DNA of 64,000 bases, from assembly GCA_007922305.1 (NCBI GenBank), contig ML677366.1:11841132-11905131 (forward strand), in the 5' to 3' direction. The notes beneath the pieces were generated by a model. That model saw only the letters and a program-made list of their open reading frames with translations, had not been told where the DNA came from and searched no databases. This document shows, piece by piece, positions 10,887 through 21,616 of the stretch (position 1 is its first letter; the number at the start of each line of letters is the position of its first letter). The position numbers and the translations under genes were made by a program. Source of the DNA: Dermatemys mawii. Lineage: Eukaryota; Chordata; Testudines; Dermatemydidae.

Positions 10887-11919
10887 GGAGAAATCATCCA
10901 GGCACTCACAGGAGGAGGAGAGAGTTGAACAGGCAGGCTATCCCCATATGGAGAGGTGTGTCCATAATGGACAGATGTCCCCTCCCGAATTGAGCTCACA
11001 GTTTGTTTTCTTGGGTGTGAAGAAGACTGAAATCAAACAGCAGTAGTGGGCTTATGAAAAAAAGAGCTGTAACTTTTAAAGTACAAGAGAGCCCAAGGGA
11101 AGGCCAGGGTGTCATGGCAGATGCTGTCCTAACAGAACAGGGAGATATAACAGATTGAATCAGCTGTTTACACACAATTGCAAACTTTCAAAATTGTGTT
11201 GCTGCTGCTGCTATTTCTGCAGCTCACTGTTTTATCAGGAGGATTACTAGAGCAGGGTCCATTGATCCATTCTTAGTTTTACAGCGATATATTTAGTCAG
11301 ACAAACAAAAATGAATAAATGTTGCTGTATTCATAGGCTAGGTGTAAACAGCAACTTTTTGTTTTCAAAAGCCAAATGCCTCAAGCATTTGTTAAACATT
11401 TCACTGCTAACGGTCTAAGTGAATACAACCTGTACGGCACTCCAGCACTGCATGAAAGTATTACATCTAATTATCTACAGACAGCATGCTGGGTTCACAC
11501 TATCACCAAATAGTCTGACACCGTATTGTACGGTCTTTCCACGTCCCCGGCTGCACATTTTAATAAATACGAATTTAGACCTAGTAAGAGAGGATGATCT
11601 GGATGGTGAAGCGAAGCACTGAAGGTCTGAACTTGGCAGACAAAACCTGAACGTTCAGGCGTCCAGACACAAATATTTGCAGTAAACTGAGTAGCTGTTG
11701 TAGCAAATTCAGTACTACAGGGTAAGTCGAAGAGAAAAAAAAGGATTTGCTTTCTAAACCTCCCCCAGCCTTAAACTCCAATCTGTAAAATTAAACTCCA
11801 TCCAGGCTCATTAAAAGCAACAACAAAAAACACCCCAGGAAGTGTTCTTCCAAGATTACCCCAACACTCCCGAAAGAGGGAAACGACATCAATTAATCTC
11901 TCTCTGGCTCTCATCATTA
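10887..11919. other. Interval without recognised gene
   Basis: AT-richer than its surroundings, lying immediately downstream of the CpG island on the minus strand. It would be the first intron of the proposed minus-strand gene. No repeat or exon is recognised. Confidence 0.4.
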
Positions 11920-12182
11920 ACGGCGGCGACTTCTTCCTCCACGCCTCGTGAAGCGATTCACTCATGGGAACGGAAGAGGAGAAAATCACTGGAGAAAACA
12001 TCCTGCCCTCATCCCCAGTGTCCCTTCGCGATCAGCGCTGTCCCCGCTGTACCGCGCACCGCAGGCGGGGGATGAAGGGCGGCCCCTTTCCCTCCCCGCC
12101 TCCCGCGCTGCGATCCCCGCTCCCCGCTCTTCAAAGCACTTTGCAAACGACGGGTTTGCAACCGCACAGAGCAGAGTCTGTG

Positions 12183-12194
12183 CCCCCCCCCCCC
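12183..12194. repeat. Poly(C) tract
   Basis: Twelve consecutive C residues inside the CpG island. On the minus strand this is a G run within the proposed first intron. Confidence 0.9.
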
Positions 12195-12327
12195 GCATCC
12201 TGCGCTCTCCCAGGCGCTGGGGACTGACCCGGACTCCCCCAGGAGTTGTCCGCATCCACCCACCTCTCTCCACACGCTCCCGGCTGGCTCCCCGCACTCG
12301 GGCAGGAGTGGGGAGGGAGAGACTCAC

Positions 12328-12430
12328 CGGTCAGCGATCTGCCCCCCCGGTCGCTGTAGCTCCCCCGCCGGGCGGGTGCCCATCTCCCCCCCCCCCCCCG
12401 CCCGGTAACTCTCACTCACTGGATACAATG
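12328..12430 (-). other. Candidate first exon of a minus-strand gene
   Basis: A good splice donor, CCG then GTGAGTC, ends the exon at 12,328. A minus-strand ATG at 12,383-12,381 has G at -3 and G at +4. It opens a frame of 18 codons plus two bases up to the donor (MGTRPAGELQRPGGQIAD). The TSS is inferred to lie near 12,410-12,430, which would put CCAAT boxes about 80 and 170 bp upstream. I cannot identify the protein. The exon may equally be entirely 5' UTR or belong to a non-coding RNA. No second exon is confirmed to the left. Confidence 0.4.
12386..12399 (-). promoter_or_regulatory. G14 run just upstream of the candidate ATG
   Basis: Fourteen C on the plus strand give an unbroken G14 in the proposed minus-strand 5' UTR, three bases before the ATG. 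Further G runs lie on both sides. Such a run can form G-quadruplex structure and hinder scanning. This is inference from sequence only. Confidence 0.5.
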
Positions 12431-12487
12431 TAACACCACGGGCTTGACACTAACTAGTTTCCAAGCTGGAGGAGGAAACACCACCCC

Positions 12488-12502
12488 CCAGCAGGGGGCG
12501 AG
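12488..12502 (+). promoter_or_regulatory. CTCF-like site in the promoter
   Basis: CCAGCAGGGGGCGAG fits the vertebrate CTCF core (CCANNAGGKGGC type), plus orientation, about 60-70 bp upstream of the inferred minus-strand start. It lies 5 bp from a CCAAT box. Confidence 0.5.
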
Positions 12503-12506
12503 GCGA

Positions 12507-12511
12507 CCAAT
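12507..12511 (+). promoter_or_regulatory. Proximal CCAAT box
   Basis: GACCAATCAG, a strong NF-Y type context. It sits about 80 bp upstream of the inferred minus-strand transcription start. Confidence 0.65.
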
Positions 12512-12572
12512 CAGAGCTGCGGCATTGTGACTGATAGGGCGTTGCAGCCATAGGTCAGGCACGGGGAAGGGA

Positions 12573-12583
12573 GGGGGCGGGTG
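12573..12583 (+). promoter_or_regulatory. GC box (Sp/KLF)
   Basis: GGGGGCGGGTG matches the Sp1 consensus and lies between the two CCAAT boxes. Confidence 0.6.
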
Positions 12584-12598
12584 CAATAGCGGAGTCAG

Positions 12599-12603
12599 CC
12601 AAT
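12599..12603 (+). promoter_or_regulatory. Distal CCAAT box
   Basis: CAGCCAATCGG, an NF-Y type context, 92 bp from the proximal CCAAT box. Confidence 0.6.
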
Positions 12604-12660
12604 CGGATTAGAGGAAGCTGCTGCTGGGTGGTGTCGAGGACGGAGTCTATAGGGCTGGGT

Positions 12661-13534
12661 TGGAGCAGCTGGACTCCACCCCCCCCCCCTTAAAGGTACA
12701 GGAGCCTTTGAATCAGGCTAAAGGCGGCGGAGCAGAACAGCTGAGATTTCATAGGACAGGGCACTCGAGGGAGTTTTAACACCTAGTGAAGAAGGGCTGG
12801 ATTTCACTCCTGGCCTACCCCTAACCCTCAGCCTAATTCCAGCCGGGTCCGCCACCACAGCTCTGCCAATGCACCTCCATCCTGGCCTTTGTACCTTCCC
12901 CTTCCTCTTGCTGGGCTCCCCTTGCAGCGCTTGGCAAAGCATCTCTGCCCTGCTCTGCTGCGTCCCCTGCTATTGCACTGGTGAAGCCCCACGTAGCTCT
13001 GCTATAGTCAGGGTGGATTTGATTTAAATCACTAGTCAGGGAGACTCTATTCAATCATGTTTTTCTACATAAAAGTGCATTCTTGTTGGTTGTTACAATC
13101 CAGGGATTGCAACCTTTGGCCTGTGCTACTCGGCTTCCCACACTGTGCTGTGGCACCACCTCAGTCCCAACCTTCAGGGCCCTGCTCCTCTGTTCCTAGA
13201 TGTAAAAAATTGCTGGGGAGCGAGAGCCACCAAACCTCTCCAGTTCCGTGCAGGCAAAATTACTGAACCTAATACACCCCTCCGTGACCTCCACATAGAG
13301 AAAGAGAAATAGTATATTGTGCTCTGCTGGTGTCCAGCACGGCCACCTATGCTCCAGCACAGTAGTCACAAACACAAGGGCAGGATGATAAAACCCTCAG
13401 CCAAAGTCAGCACTGATTTCTTAAATTGCCCATGTTCGCACTGAGATTTCTCAGAGTGTCAACGTATGGGACATTTTATATTAAACAAAACTTTAAAGGG
13501 CCACATCTGCTTCAAAAATATGCATAGCATGCCG
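12661..13534. other. Interval right of the island, no recognised gene
   Basis: Begins with a C11 run at 12,679-12,689. Contains a GATTTGATTTAAATCACTAG block near 13,017-13,036 that I remember as part of a dispersed reptilian repeat. A CAGGGATTGCAACCTTTGG word near 13,102 resembles a hAT terminus but has no partner end. Confidence 0.35.
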
Positions 13535-13715
13535 GAGTGGGACACTCGGTTCTATACTTGTCTCTGCCACTGGTCGGTTGAGTGACCTTCGGCAAGTCGC
13601 CTCATCATTCTGTGCCTCCGTTTTTCTATCTGAAAGAGGGGGATAATAATAGTCACCTCATTTGTAAAGTGCTTTGAGATCTCTGGATGAAAAGCACTTA
13701 CACTGTATAAGAGCC
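13535..13715 (+). mobile_element. MIR-like SINE
   Basis: Shows the MIR order: TCTGCCACTGG, GTGACCTTCGGCAAGTC, CTGTGCCTCCGTTTTTCTATCTG, GGATAATAATAG, then GTAAAGTGCTTTGAGATC and GGATGAAAAGCACTTA. The 5' tRNA-like part is not clear. A diverged, ancient copy. Confidence 0.75.
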
Positions 13716-14377
13716 TTAATTGATTATTAGTAGAAGTAATGGCAGCATGCCATATTTGGGCTCGAGTCTTTTGAAAAACCGGCATTTGAAATTTTCTCCA
13801 CAACCTGGATTTTTTTCTCTCACAAAATAATTGAATGTACTCTAAGTCTAAACAAAGTGCATCGCAGCTGAAAAGGTGTGCTTAGGGCACAGGGAGAGGA
13901 CTTCCCCTCTCTTCTCCCATCACCTCCTTCACTTCCCTAGGCTTATACCCTTCTGCTTTCAGTAATGCTCAATAGGTAGCTTATAATAAGGATCAGCATT
14001 GCAGTGAAGAACTAGCAACTTTATTGAGCACATCCAGCTGGGGTAGTGACGTGGTGAAAATATTCTGTCCCCAAAGTGTGCAGGGGCTTCTCTAAAACCA
14101 AGTCTAGAGCATTGAAGGGCTGCCTGCAAGTCCTTTGCTCTAACCCAGAAAAGTTCTCTGTGAGTTTCTTACCATGGTTATTTATGCCTCTGCTTGTCCC
14201 TGCTTCGTGCTGGTGACGGTGACTCACAAGGAGGCACTGCCTGCAGGGCCCATTCTGCAGAGTGTGAAGAGAGGAGGAGATGACTGAGAGGGGGATTGAT
14301 TGAAGCCACAGCCCCACTAAAAAGCTACATGATAAAATACAGTCCCATACTTCCTTAGGGGTAGAAATGGGGTAAGA

Positions 14378-14752
14378 TCATGTAGCTACAGTTAGCAGGG
14401 ACCGTATGCAGTAATCCCCTCAGAACCCCCGACCCATCCAACCTCCCCTTTCCTTGTCCCCTAATTGCCCCCTACGGAGACCCCCCCCACTCTAACTGCC
14501 CCCCCAGAATCCCACCCCCTATCTAGCTTCCCTGCTCTCTGTTCCCTGACTGCTCCCTCCTGGCCCTCCTTCCTTAACCCCCCCCCCCGGGACACCACCA
14601 CCTAAGTCCCCTCCCTCAACTTGCTTACCTGCTCAGCCGGGCACGGGGCCCCGCGGCTCCCCACGCTCAGCTTGGACCCCTGGCCGGGAGTGCGGGGCCA
14701 CTGGCTGTGCGCCCCCGGCTCAAGCTCACGGGCCATAGTTTGCCCACCCCTG
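14378..14752 (-). mobile_element. hAT-type MITE, inverted relative to the 10,163 copy
   Basis: The right end, CCATAGTTTGCCCACCCCTG, is the complement of the hAT terminus seen at 10,163. The C-rich interior mirrors that element's G-rich interior. GGGTAAGT follows the end and GGGTAAGA lies at 14,370-14,377, a possible 7-of-8 duplication. The left terminus no longer resembles CAGGGG, so the left boundary is tentative. Confidence 0.55.
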
Positions 14753-14980
14753 GGGTAAGTAAAGGGATTCGGTGCCTTTTTCCTCTAGGTCAATGATATC
14801 AATTCACTTCAGGTCAGTAGTGAACAAATGTTATGACCAGCTGACGGCTCTTTTAGCGGCCTGTGTGAAATTCATTAGTGGGTCTCATTCCAGCTCCTAC
14901 CACAAAAAAGCCTCCCTTGCTGGCAGTCACAGCATGTAAGTCAAGGACTGAAGAGACCATGGAAAATAAGCAGTTTTCTG

Positions 14981-15206
14981 GAGCCACGTCTGCACTTGAG
15001 TATTTGGTGAATATTTTCTATTGTTGTTAACACCAGGGGAGCTCTAGTGCTCAGAGAAGGTAACAGCACAGTAATACAAACGGCAGTGGCTATGGGAGCT
15101 ATCTCTGCGTTAGCGTTCCCAGTGTTGCTACCACTGGAGAGCTGCACCACTATGAGCAACGGTAGGAAAGTTTTGCAGAAAAATTGTTGTGTAGACACAG
15201 CCCTTA
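14981..15206. mobile_element. Probable GTCTACAC-terminated MITE
   Basis: The left side, GAGCCACGTCTGCAC, and the right side, GTGTAGACACAGCCCTT, are roughly inverted (10 of 16). Flanks are not a clean T-N-A duplication. It resembles the Harbinger-like elements in this window but is more decayed. Confidence 0.4.
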
Positions 15207-18200
15207 GATCAGAGAGGAGGCTCATTGGCAAAGGGAACTGTGGAGAGAGGAGTGTAGATTCCTAAGCTGTCAGTCTTGCATCCTTCACTCTCATGAAATT
15301 GGAATTTGACAAAAAGAAAAAATAAAACATCCTCATGTTCCCTTCAAAGGGGAAGAGAATCTCCTCCTACCCTCCCTCCCTCCCCGCCAAATTTAAACGT
15401 TATTTTTTCTGGCAGTTACAAACTTTCGCTGTTAAAATATAGAACCCAGAGCAGACTTTCAGATGGAAATTACAACACGGGAACAACAGATGGCATTGTT
15501 TGTTGCGATGGAAAGGCTGCATCTGCTCTCTATAAGAAATGCTAATGGGAGCTTAATTAGGAATTCAGAAGGAACAGTTCTCCAGTCCCAGGGACAATGA
15601 CCATGTGTACATGATTCTGACAAACACCAGGAAGGATGTAGAAAGTCATGAAAGATCCTAGCTGGGATCAGTCCAAATTAAGTGGATAATGTGAGAGCAC
15701 AACATTCAGAATGTCCTCGCTTTGAAATCCTTCCAATCACCCTACAACACAAATTCAATTCGCTGGGGCTTCCTTTATTTTGTTTTCAAGGGGCCGGTGA
15801 CTGAGTTGCTTCATTCAGAGGAAAGGATTCTAGTGTTCAAATGAAAGCAGATCACCACCCACCTTTTCTCTGTCTCTGTGATGTGTGGTGAGACTGGAAG
15901 GATGGTTGAGATCTTTACAGGAAGCTGTGGAGACAGGGTAGTTGAACAGAAAAGAGAGTAATGTGTTCCATTTCTGGAAACAAGCCAATAGCGAAGATGA
16001 TATTATGGAGCAAGGGGGCAAAAAGACAGAGGATTTTGAAATAGGTTCCCTGGCTCATCCTGATCAGACTGTGTTTAGTCACACGGATGGTTCCCTAAGA
16101 AGAGCACGGAATGAAGCAGAGTGAAGAAGGCTCTTAGTCCCTCTCGTAGGAAGGCTTTGCTTTGATAACATACCTGGAGATGCAGGTGATAAGACAGAGC
16201 ATGGTGTCCGTCCTACACGTTTCACTGCCACCTGTGGAGCAGCCAGCACCACAATGACAAAATCATCTATGAAACATGCCCAAGGTTTGATGAAGAGCGG
16301 GGACCAAGCTGCAAAGTTCGGCTCCACATCTGACTAGCTACAAAGGTGAGAAGGTTCACATTTGGGGTTCGGATTCAGACTCGTCTCCAGATTGAACATT
16401 CTCTTCCTCTCCTAGCTGGATTTGCCCGTGCCAGTCACAGCAGCATCTTCTAGGTGCTTTACAAAACCAGATTCAATACGCCACCAAATATCATTACTTA
16501 CACTGTGTCCCTCTGGAAAGAACTTTGTGTACATTCTCTGACTCTCTTGCGGTCCATTGGCAGCTGATTTGGTGCCACCCTGCCTGGAAGGAGGCTCTTC
16601 TCCACTGACGATCATGTCAGTGGAATCCCTGGGCATGCAGTCTGCTTGGTGTCATCAGCCTTTTCCCCATGCACTGTATTTCCACGGCAGGGACAGCACG
16701 CCCTGAGAGCAGATCTCCATATTTGGCACAAGTGGGCAGGGGAATCAGAAGCCAGGAAATGTGGTCTGCAGCTGCACAGTAGAGGCATTGCTCATCTCAA
16801 AAGGATTGGATGAAGCTTAGTGGGTGCCACTCTTTGCTAGAGGTCTCTGTGGACTGGTACCTGCAGTTCCTGGTGAACAGAGCTTTCAATGCGGTAACTG
16901 TCTCGTTCACTTACAGTAATTTTCTGTGGTTTGGCTTTCCGCACACAGAGGAGCCATATTGCCTGCCATGTAATGAATTATTGGCCATGCAAATGTGACA
17001 AGGGGCCCAGCACTGCAGCTATCTTGGGTCTTAGTGCTTTATCTGCATCACTGCCACTGGGAGTGACCCAGGGCACATCGGCTGGGAGTGGGACTAGATG
17101 ACCTGGAGGAGAGGCAATGAGACAAACAACTTTTCATATCTATGACAACAGCTAACATCTAGCCAAGACCCTAAATGGTTACCATCTGCTGAATGTTTGG
17201 TGGCCTCTGAACAGATGGTCTGTCCATAAGTCAGTCCAGTTCCAGTGGTGCTATAAAAACAGCCACCCTAATTATCACCAGTGGGCACCCTTGTTCATTT
17301 CAGCCAAGAGGCAAAGGATTGAATGAGCCAACTCCTCTCTTGCCTATAGGTAGCATCTCTGAGTTATGGTTATGGTACATAGGCAGTTTGGGTGGAAAGT
17401 GTGCATTGCTGTGGCCCGTGCCATCACTGCTCCATGGCTAGAGACAGAGCTTTGCTCTCCAGGATTATTAAACCAACACTTTTCTGCATGGAGTGACTGC
17501 GAAAACCTCCCGAGAGGCTGGGAATGGGATCCTGACTGGGCTGCAGTCCCACGGTCATTTGTTACCAAAGCACTGGTGTGTTTGGAAGTTACGGCAGCCT
17601 GACTGAAGGGGAGAAGTCAGCATGTTGCAAGCTCCTTCCAGGTCTGGCCATCCTGCTGCTCCAACAATGAGGACAGATCTGGTGTAACCCAGTTGTGCAC
17701 TCCATTCCAGCTGGATTACAGCAGGCAGCCTTCAGCCCTAGGCTTGGACAATGGCAAAGGTGCTCAAGTCACCAGGTGACCTCCCAGGTCTGGTTCTAGC
17801 TCACCCTAAAAGATGGGGACTCAAAGCAGGGAGGCATTTAAGAGCCAGGCTTATTCTGGCCAGAATTCCACCCTGACTCCTAGAGCATGTGCAGCTGCTG
17901 TTTGGATCCCAAAAAGTGTTTGTTTTTTCTGTCATAGGCATTTTCCCTCCCCTCCACTAACAGGAGCAGAAGGGAGAGGAAGCCAGCCAGGTGCCTGAAA
18001 GGGGAGGGCAATGACTCTTCAGAAGCCCTCACGAACTGTGCAGAGGGAGAAGGTAGAGCAAAGAGGAACAGACTCAATCTATGACATGCTGCCATCCTAA
18101 CCCCAAGGACACCGGCCTCAGAATAAGTGTTGCCGTACTCCGTGGAGCTCCTTCTCTACATTCACCATAGCCGTGGGGCCCTCAAGTGGCAAACGTGATC

Positions 18201-18409
18201 ACTCATGATTTCAAGCCAAACAGACTTGATTTGAGGGGATGCTGTCAGATGAAACTTGACCACAGATTTAGGCTTTGTAAAAAATATGAACTTTTACAGA
18301 TCTCAGGGCCAATACAATTAAGCCAATAACCTCAAAGGATATAGTTGAAAACTCAACCACCCAACCCCGTCCAGCATTTGCAGCCAAACGTTGCAACCTC
18401 ATTCTAGTG
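15207..18409. other. Interval with no firm gene
   Basis: No clear repeat family. One weak minus-strand exon candidate (16,502-16,641) is listed separately. Short frames elsewhere, for example 17,344-17,602 on both strands, look like chance overlaps. Confidence 0.4.
16502..16641 (-). other. Weak candidate coding exon
   Basis: On the minus strand a 45-codon frame from ATG at 16,636 runs to a consensus donor (ACAGT then GTAAGT) at 16,501, ending in phase 0. Composition is protein-like and hydrophilic (PPSRQGGTKSAANG, MYTKFFPEGHS). An AG precedes the exon at 16,642-16,643, but the upstream sequence lacks a pyrimidine tract, which argues against a genuine acceptor. I do not recognise the product, and chance is likely. 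Confidence 0.2.
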
Positions 18410-18620
18410 CAGTGGCTCTCAAACTTTTATACTGGTCATCCCTTTCACATAGCAAACCTCTGAGTGTGATCCCCTTTATAAATTAAAAACACTTTTATAT
18501 ATTTAACACCATTATAAATGCTGGAGGCAAAGCGTGGTTTGGGGTGGAGACTGACTGCTTGCGATCCCCCTCCCTGAGTAATAACCTGAGGGGTCCCAAC
18601 CCCCAGTTTGAGAGCCCCTG
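18410..18620. mobile_element. hAT/Charlie-like MITE with 8-bp target duplication
   Basis: The left end, CAGTGGCTCTCAAACTTTTA, and the complement of the right end, CAGGGGCTCTCAAACTGGGG, are inverted repeats of the Charlie type. Flanks are TTCTAGTG and CTCTAGTG, 7 of 8 identical and close to the hAT preference for a central CTAG. It is 211 bp, without transposase. Confidence 0.85.
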
Positions 18621-18865
18621 CTCTAGTGCATCAGAATCTGAGCAAGAAACCAGTCAGGAATTCAACATAAAACTGACTAGTCTATTTTTGTTGTCCCAGC
18701 TGAGAAAGACGTCAGAATTAAAGGAACAAACTGTATATAAAGTGAAACATACATTAGATACGTGTATGGAAAAAACAGAGCAGTTACCCTTTTAGATTGA
18801 AGACATGAGTCTGCTTTATTGCTGCAGCATTTAGTTAATGAACAGAGGTCAGTCAAGCTCTCATA

Positions 18866-18880
18866 GCCGCCATCTAGTGG
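18866..18880 (-). promoter_or_regulatory. CTCF-like site
   Basis: The minus strand reads CCACTAGATGGCGGC, very close to the CTCF core consensus. Confidence 0.5.
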
Positions 18881-19139
18881 ACTTATGTGAACTACAGGTA
18901 ACTGGGGTCTCGTAAGGTGGCTTGGCCCACCCTGTGCAGGTCATTGGTGGTGCAGTCAGGGCTCTGAGTGCTAAGAAGACAATGCTTTCTGTCTGGAACT
19001 GGTAGAAATGGCTTGATTTTTCTAATTTTGAAAAAAAAAATGCAACATTTACCCCCTCCATCCTGCTTTTTTTGTCCATCCAGCTTTATTTCTGTCTCCA
19101 GAGTCTTTCAGCCAGTACAAAGACATGGCCTCATACAAT

Positions 19140-20469
19140 CAGAGACCATACAAACATGTGGACAAGGGGGATCCAGTGGACATAGTGTACTTTGATTTCC
19201 AGAAAGCTTTTGACGAGGTCCCTCACCAAAGGCTTTTATGTAAATTAAGTTGTCATGGGATAAGAGGGAAGATCCTTTCATGGATTGAGAACTGGTTAAA
19301 AGACAGGGAACAAAGGGTAGGAATAAATGGTAAATTTTCAGAATGGAGAAGGGTAATTAGTGATGTTCCCCAAGGGTCAGTCCTAGGACCAATCCTGTTC
19401 AACTTATTCACAAATGATCTGGAGAAAGGGGGTAAACAGTGAGGTGGCAAAGTTTGCAGGTGATACTAAACTGCTCAAGATAGTTAAGACCAAAGCAGAC
19501 CGTGAAAAACTTCAAAAAGATCCACAAAACTAAGTGTTTGGGCAACAAAATGGAAAATGAAATTTACTGTTGATAAATGTAAAGTAATACATATTGGAAA
19601 AAATAACCCCAACTATACATTCAATATGATGGGGGCTAATTTAGCTGCAACTAATCAAGAAAGAGATCTTGGAGTTATCATGGATAGTTCTCTGAAGACA
19701 TCCATGCAGTGTGCAGCAGCAGTCAAAAAAGCAAACAGGATGTTAGGAATCATTAAAAAAGGGATAGAGAATAAAACAGAGAATATCTTATTGCCCTTAT
19801 ATAAATCCACGGTGCGCCCACATCTTGAATACTGCGTACAGATGTGGTCTCCTCATCTCAAAAAAGATATTTTAGAAAATATTGGAAAAGGTTCAGAAAA
19901 GGGCAACTAAAATGGTTAGGAGTTTGGAATGGATCCCATATGAGGAAAGATTAGAGAGGCTAGAACTTTTCAGCTTGGTAAAGAGGAGATTAAGGGGGGA
20001 TATGATAGAGGTATATAAAATCATGAGTGGTGTGGAGGAAGTGAATAAGGAAAATGTATTTACTTGTTCCAATAACATAAGAACTAGGGGCCACCAAATG
20101 AAACTAATATGCAGCAAGTTTAAAACAAATAAAAGGAAGTTCTTCTTCACACAGTGCACAGTCAACCTGTGGAACTCCTTGCCTGAGGAGGTTGTGAAGG
20201 CCAAGACTATAACAGGGTTTAAAAGAGAATTGGATAAATTCATGGAGATTAAGTCCATTAATGGGTATTAGCCAGGCTGGGTAAGGAATGGTGTCCCTAG
20301 CCTCTGTTTATCAGAGAGTGGAGTTGGGTGGCAGGAAGAGATCAGTTGATCCTTACCTGTTAGGTTCACTCCCTCTGGTGCACCTGGCATTGGCCACTGT
20401 CAATAAACAGGATACTAGGCTGGATGGACCTTTGGTCTGACCCAATACGGCCTTTCTTATGTTCTTATG
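19140..20469 (+). mobile_element. CR1 LINE, 5'-truncated, with broken RT frame
   Basis: Encodes the C-terminal half of a CR1 ORF2: fingers/palm motifs ([34 protein letters not shown]), the thumb, and the terminal region (RPHLEYC, LWNSLPEEV). It ends with a 3' UTR and TTCTTATG tail repeats at 20,455-20,469. Frameshifts occur near 19,432, 19,520 and 19,880. The catalytic FADD motif reads FAGD at 19,453-19,464. The endonuclease half is absent. It is a dead copy, closely related to the one at 39,616. Confidence 0.9.
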
Positions 20470-21079
20470 CACAAAGCGTAGAGGGAAAGGAAGCTTACAG
20501 AAATGTGAACACACACATGTCAGGGATTGGTTCTAACTTCCAGAGGAAGTAGCATCTTCCATCTCCTCTGTGGTATAAGTCATTTCCCACTCTCTAATGA
20601 AACTATCAGGTCCAGATGAACTTAGCCCCATTCTCTTCAGGCCTGGTGGCCTAGCAGTGAAGACAGGCACCTCCTTGAATGCTTCTGCTGAGATTTAACC
20701 CTATCTCTGCTAAACACTGTGCAAGATGTGGATAAACTCTGAACATCATTGTTGATTAAACTGACTTGGGAAGTGTTTATTGCAAATATAAACTGGCCTG
20801 CCAGCCCTGCATCAATCCTGACTGTATGCATCAATGTGCAGTTCTCATCCAAATCAATGATGATCAATAATAGTAATAATAACTTCATAAAACTGCAGTT
20901 ATATAGAGATTGTTATTTCTGCTATGGAACTGAGCCCCTGGAGTTTGCTCCTTTAGCTAATATCTGTGATTGTTGCATTTCGTAGGAGGATTTCAAATCA
21001 CTTTCAAAGAGCCTTCCTATGGGAGAAATGATTAATTTACCCTCACAAGGATCCTGAGAAGCAGAGATGATTACAGCTG
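20470..21079. other. Interval without recognised gene
   Basis: No gene is seen. A stretch near 20,990-21,080 has MIR-antisense flavour (TTTCAAATCACTTTCAAAGAGC) but is too diverged to assign. Confidence 0.35.
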
Positions 21080-21380
21080 GTTAGGAAATGAATCCCCCCC
21101 TCCCCCCCTGAAAATTTTGACACCATTGAATTTGTTTTAGTTTTCACTGAAATCTTTTTTTGGAATGTTTTGGGTGGGGTTTTGCTGAAAATTCAATTTT
21201 TTCCATTTTTTGGCAAGCAATTTTAAACAAAAAATATTTTTTTTGATTCTCTGTCACTGAAAACCAAAATATTTTGGATGTGGATTTTTTCAGTGTCCCC
21301 CGCCTCCCCCCGAATGAAGATTTTTGACAATAACTGATTTCCATCAGGAAAAGGGTTTTGGTGGAAAAGTTTTGGCCAGC
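21080..21380 (+). repeat. AT-rich dispersed repeat, GAAAATTTTGACCAGCTC type
   Basis: Repeated TGAAAATTTTGAC, CACTGAAA and GTTTTGGCCAGCTCCAG words with long T tracts. The same word type recurs near 25,590-25,860 and, inverted, near 50,880-51,210. The class is unknown. Confidence 0.5.
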
Positions 21381-21439
21381 TCCAGTTATTATTTCCTTTT
21401 TACAGATGCAGGGCTCATGTTCAGAGAGGGGAAGGCACT

Positions 21440-21513
21440 GGAGCCCAGATCCTCAAAGGTATTTAGGTGTCTAAGAGTTACACACCTAAATACTTTTGAG
21501 AATCTGGCCCTCA
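21440..21513. mobile_element. Short palindromic MITE
   Basis: GAGCCCAGATCCTCAAAGG and TATTTAGGTGT on the left are mirrored on the right (complement GAGGGCCAGATTCTCAAAAG, TATTTAGGTGT). It folds into one hairpin. Same family as 24,158-24,240; 50,352 holds one arm only. Confidence 0.65.
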
Positions 21514-21536
21514 GACACTATGGGGATGGTCGTGAA

Positions 21537-21573
21537 CTAGAATAGAATAGAATAGAATAGAATAGAATAGAAT
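21537..21573. repeat. (AATAG)n microsatellite
   Basis: About seven perfect pentanucleotide units. Confidence 0.9.
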
Positions 21574-21616
21574 CCCTGAGGTCACAGTAGGAAGTTCCAG
21601 ACAGAGCCTGGACTGA

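Larger units (their letters stand above)
11920..12660. promoter_or_regulatory. CpG island promoter
   Basis: A block of dense CpG in a CpG-poor window, with several C runs. It contains two CCAAT boxes, a GC box and a CTCF-like site, and no convincing TATA box. The island extends about 500 bp left of the proposed exon and ends soon after the right-hand CCAAT box. That asymmetry and the minus-strand donor at 12,327 favour transcription to the left. A divergent plus-strand transcript cannot be excluded. Confidence 0.8.

Noticed and set aside
11948..12433. Frames of 87-161 codons across the CpG island
   Set aside because: Both strands are open together because of GC-rich, stop-poor sequence. Only the short ATG-to-donor piece on the minus strand has splice support.
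13102..13125. CAGGGATTGCAACCTTTGG resembling a hAT terminus
   Set aside because: No inverted partner end or target duplication was found nearby, so it could be a tiny fragment or chance.
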